Assembly (NCBI RefSeq): GCF_022747945.1
Contig: NZ_JALDST010000001.1
Location: 1,922,001-1,986,000 of the forward strand
Reading direction: 5' to 3'
Origin: Micromonospora sp. R77
GTDB lineage: Bacteria; Actinomycetota; Actinomycetes; Mycobacteriales; Micromonosporaceae
DNA length: 64,000 nucleotides
Shown: positions 61,706 through 64,000 of the stretch, piece after piece
How the letters are laid out: each line of letters opens with the position of its first letter
Numbering within the stretch: the first letter of the stretch is position 1
The notes under the pieces: model-generated
The model's input: only the letters and a program-made list of their open reading frames with translations
Databases searched by the model: none
Told to the model about the DNA's origin: nothing
Program-made: the position numbers and the translations under genes

Positions 61706-62049
61706 TCACCCTGGACACCCGCACCTGGACGCCGGTCTGCCCGCTGGCCCGGCTGGACCCCGACCGCGGCGTCGCCGCCCTGGTCGACGGCGTGCAGGTG
61801 GCCCTCTTCCATACCGGCGGCGAGCTGTACGCGGTCGACAACCTCGACCCGGTCGGCGGGGCGTACGTGATGTCCCGGGGCCTCGTCGGCAGCCGGGCCG
61901 GCGTGCCGACGCTCGCCTCCCCGCTGCACAAGCAGGTCTACGACCTACGGACCGGCCGCTGCCTGGACCTCTCCGGCGTGCAGCTGCGCCGGCACGAGGT
62001 CCGCTGCCGGGACGGCGTCGTCGAGGTGCGGCTGCGACCGGAGGAGTGA
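61702..62049 (+). CDS. nirD: Nitrite reductase (NAD(P)H) small subunit
   Basis: The 115-residue protein has a Rieske-like fold (VCPLARLDPDRGVAALVDGV, LYAVDNLDPVGGAYVMSRG, VPTLASPLHKQVYDLRTGRC), but the CxH ligand pairs of true Rieske proteins are missing (NLDPVGG, PLHKQVY), as expected for NirD. It supports the large subunit. ATG 61702 overlaps the nirB stop by four bases, and its own stop overlaps the next gene, giving a tightly coupled set. Confidence 0.94.
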   Translation: MITLDTRTWTPVCPLARLDPDRGVAALVDGVQVALFHTGGELYAVDNLDPVGGAYVMSRGLVGSRAGVPTLASPLHKQVYDLRTGRCLDLSGVQLRRHEVRCRDGVVEVRLRPEE

Positions 62050-63137
62050 TGGCGGACGAACTGGCCGGCTTCACCATCGGCGTGACCGCCGACCGGCGGC
62101 GCGACGAGCTGGCCGCGCTGCTCCAGCGGCGCGGTGCCCGGGTGGTGCTCGCGCCCGCCCTGCGGATCGTGCCGCTGGCCGACGACACCGACCTGCGCGC
62201 GGCCACCCGGGCCTGCCTGGACCGGCCGCCGGACGTGCTGATGGCGAACACCGGCATCGGGATGCGCGGCTGGCTGGAGGCGGCCGAGGGCTGGGGGCTG
62301 GCCGAGCCGCTCCGCTCGGTGCTCGGCCGGTCGTACGTGGTGGCCCGGGGGCCCAAGGCGCGCGGCGCGATCCGGGCCGCCGGGCTGCACGACCAGTGGT
62401 CGCCCGACTCGGAGAGCTGCGAGGAGGTGATCGAGCACCTCTGCCGGCGCGGCGTGGCCGGGCAGGTCGTCGCCATGCAGCTGCACGGCGACCGGCAGCC
62501 GGAGTGCACCGAGGCGCTGGAGGCGGCCGGGGCGACGGTGATCGAGGTGCCGGTCTACCGGTGGGCCCCGCCGACCGACCCGGCCCCGCTGCACCGGCTG
62601 ATCGACCTGGTCGCCGGGCGGCTGGTGGACGCGGTGACGTTCACCTCCGCGCCGGCCGCCGAGGCGCTGCTGCGGGCCGCCGGGGACCGTACCGAGACGG
62701 TGCTGGCGGCGCTGCGCGGGGACGTGATGGCCAGCTGCGTCGGCGCGGTCACCGCCGAACCCCTGGTCCGCCGGGGGGTGCCGGTCAGCGCGCCCACCCG
62801 GGCCCGGCTCGGCGCGCTGGTCCGGCAGATCGTCGACGAGCTGCCCCGCCGCACGGTCACCGTCCGGGCGGCGGGGCACCAACTGACCCTGCGCGGGCAC
62901 GCGGCCGTGGTCGACGGGGAGCTGCGGCCCCTGGCACCGGCACCGATGGCGGTGCTGCGGGCGTTGGCCGCCACCCCCGGGCGGGTGCTGTCCCGCACCG
63001 CGCTGCTGCGTACGCTGCCGCGCGGTGCTGACGAGCACGCGGTGGAGATGGCGGTGGCCCGGCTCCGGGCGGGGCTGCGGGCCCCCCGGGTGGTGCAGAC
63101 CGTGGTCAAGCGCGGCTACCGCCTGCGGGTGGAATGA
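62049..63137 (+). CDS. Uroporphyrinogen-III synthase domain fused to an OmpR-type DNA-binding domain
   Basis: The 362-residue protein has an N-terminal HemD-type domain (about 1-260; FTIGVTADRRRDELAALLQR, VLMANTGIGMRGWLEAAEGW, VTFTSAPAAEALLRAAG) and a C-terminal winged helix (about 275-362; LRPLAPAPMAVLRALAATPG, HAVEMAVARLRAGL, VVQTVVKRGYRLRVE). Such fusions occur in actinobacteria next to nir genes. The DNA-binding half suggests a regulator of nitrite or haem genes; the first half may sense or make sirohaem precursor. ATG 62049 shares its A with the TGA of nirD. Whether it is still an enzyme is unknown. Confidence 0.88.
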   Translation: MADELAGFTIGVTADRRRDELAALLQRRGARVVLAPALRIVPLADDTDLRAATRACLDRPPDVLMANTGIGMRGWLEAAEGWGLAEPLRSVLGRSYVVARGPKARGAIRAAGLHDQWSPDSESCEEVIEHLCRRGVAGQVVAMQLHGDRQPECTEALEAAGATVIEVPVYRWAPPTDPAPLHRLIDLVAGRLVDAVTFTSAPAAEALLRAAGDRTETVLAALRGDVMASCVGAVTAEPLVRRGVPVSAPTRARLGALVRQIVDELPRRTVTVRAAGHQLTLRGHAAVVDGELRPLAPAPMAVLRALAATPGRVLSRTALLRTLPRGADEHAVEMAVARLRAGLRAPRVVQTVVKRGYRLRVE

Positions 63138-63184
63138 GACGGAAGGCCGGTGCGGTCGTCTCCGGTCGGCTTGAGGCCATGGCG

Positions 63185-64000
63185 TCAGACCTCCAGCTCC
63201 ACGAGGGCGCGCAGGAAGGCCGACGCGTGGTCGGCCTCGTCGAAGGCGATCTCCCGGAACAGCGCCGCCGCCCTGGCGTCGCCCGCCGCGGCCGCCTGCC
63301 GGGAGAACGAGGGGTACATGACGGTGGCCTCGTACACCTCACCGCTGATCGAGTCGCGCAGGTTCGTGGCGTTGTCGCGGACCAGCCCGGCCAGTTCGGC
63401 GGCCTGCGCGAAGTGCTCACCCAACTCCTGACCGGCCGTGTTGTCCCACAGCCGGGCCAGGCGGGGCACCCCGGTGGCCCGGGCGTGCTCGGCGTAGGAG
63501 GTGTACTTCGCGTTGGCGAACGCCTCACCGCGGATGGTCGCCTCCAGGTTGCCCTGGGTCGCGCCGGTGCAGGCGGGCAGGCTCGGCGGGATCGGCACCG
63601 GGGGCACCACGTCACCCACCGGGATGCGGACCCCCGAGCCCGGGTCGGTGATCGCCCGCAGCGCGGTCCGGAACCGGGCCGCGTGCACCGCCTCGTCGGC
63701 CGCCAGTTCGTCGAACAGATCGGCCGCGGCGGAGCAGCCGTCCGCCCGCGCCCGGGCGGCGAAGCCGGGATAGACCACGGTCGCCTCGTGCTCCTCGCCC
63801 GCGATCGACTCCTCCAGGTTGGCCGCGTTGCTCCGGACGAAGTGGATCAGAGCCGCCTCCGCCGCGAAGTGGTCGTACCGCTCGGTGTGCGCCGTGTCGC
63901 GGAAGAGCCGGGCGATGCCCAGCTCCCCGGTACGACCCGCCTGTTCCCCGTAGGCCAGGTACTTCGCGTGGGCGAAGGCCTCCCCCTCCATCGCCGTCAA
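63185..64000 (-). CDS. Double ferritin-like (rubrerythrin-type) protein, cut by the right window edge
   Basis: At least 271 residues are visible and the 5' end may lie beyond the window, as the frame is open to base 64000. Two homologous ferritin-like four-helix domains lie in tandem (about 1-115 and 150-268). The putative diiron motifs recur in both: GEAFAHAKY and GEAFANAKY, ESIAGEEHEATVVYPGF and DSISGEVYEATVMYPSF, LAADEAVHAARF and IAFDEADHASAF. A Pro-rich linker (VPPVPIPPSLP) joins them. It probably binds iron or reduces peroxide. It is convergent with the HemD-fusion gene. Confidence 0.85.
   Translation of the reverse strand: MTAMEGEAFAHAKYLAYGEQAGRTGELGIARLFRDTAHTERYDHFAAEAALIHFVRSNAANLEESIAGEEHEATVVYPGFAARARADGCSAAADLFDELAADEAVHAARFRTALRAITDPGSGVRIPVGDVVPPVPIPPSLPACTGATQGNLEATIRGEAFANAKYTSYAEHARATGVPRLARLWDNTAGQELGEHFAQAAELAGLVRDNATNLRDSISGEVYEATVMYPSFSRQAAAAGDARAAALFREIAFDEADHASAFLRALVELEV

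Overview
The window is very G+C-rich actinobacterial chromosome with frequent GTG starts, overlapping ATGA/GTGA gene junctions, -10 boxes of the TANNNT type placed 6-7 bases before start codons (leaderless transcripts), CIRCE-controlled groES and a GlnR-type box. The BldM-like and WhiB-like regulators, the secreted pectate lyase and short palindromic repeats point to a sporulating filamentous actinomycete; Micromonosporaceae is my best guess (inference). The backbone order (GMC oxidoreductase, guaB3, guaB, DUF5319, whiB-like, groEL, groES, tsaD, rimI, tsaB, tsaE, alr, nnr, glmS, glmM, rpsI, rplM) matches the Mycobacterium tuberculosis choD-guaB3-guaB2-whiB3-groEL1-groES-gcp-alr-glmS-glmM-rpsI-rplM stretch (Rv3409c to Rv3443c), with accessory modules inserted.

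Layout. 0-6 kb: GMC oxidoreductase (cut by the edge), LytR-CpsA-Psr cell-wall ligase, secreted M1 aminopeptidase, a two-component pair, a DUF6326 membrane protein. 6-16 kb: guanine synthesis (guaB3, guaB), DUF5319, divergent BldM-like and WhiB-like regulators, DUF998 membrane protein, a second two-component pair, a membrane molybdopterin oxidoreductase, and a small secreted Cys protein with its own consensus promoter and perfect terminator. 16-20 kb: groES-groEL with two CIRCE sites, a THUMP-like methyltransferase, ybaK. 20-27 kb: sugar ABC importer, ROK regulator and pectate lyase sharing a candidate LacI-type operator. 27-33 kb: DUF4142 protein, an asymmetric heterodimeric ABC exporter, an 84-aa protein, tsaD-rimI-tsaB.

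33.9-36.7 kb holds the most interesting accessory unit: a three-gene operon with a 130-aa candidate precursor peptide, a radical SAM/SPASM enzyme and an acyltransferase-like protein lacking the usual catalytic His. It lies, with ung, between tsaB and tsaE, which are normally adjacent, and two near-identical 56-bp intergenic repeats lie outside it. It looks like a RiPP (peptide-modification) system.

37-52 kb: tsaE, alpha/beta hydrolase, alr, a frameshifted nnr, acpS, a type VII secretion-type protein with a frameshifted partner hydrolase, glmS, an aminotransferase and aldolase pair, an 820-bp gene-free repeat-rich spacer, glmM, rpsI, rplM. 52-64 kb: nitrate assimilation (narK, GlnR-type box, nasA, a reductase component, nirB, nirD, a HemD-DNA-binding fusion), a MazF-like toxin pair, a methyltransferase and a double ferritin-like protein cut by the right edge.

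Three loci (40.4-41.8, 42.7-43.4 and 57.3-58.7 kb) carry clustered single-base indels in G/C runs. They are either decaying genes or sequence errors, and are annotated as interrupted reading frames.
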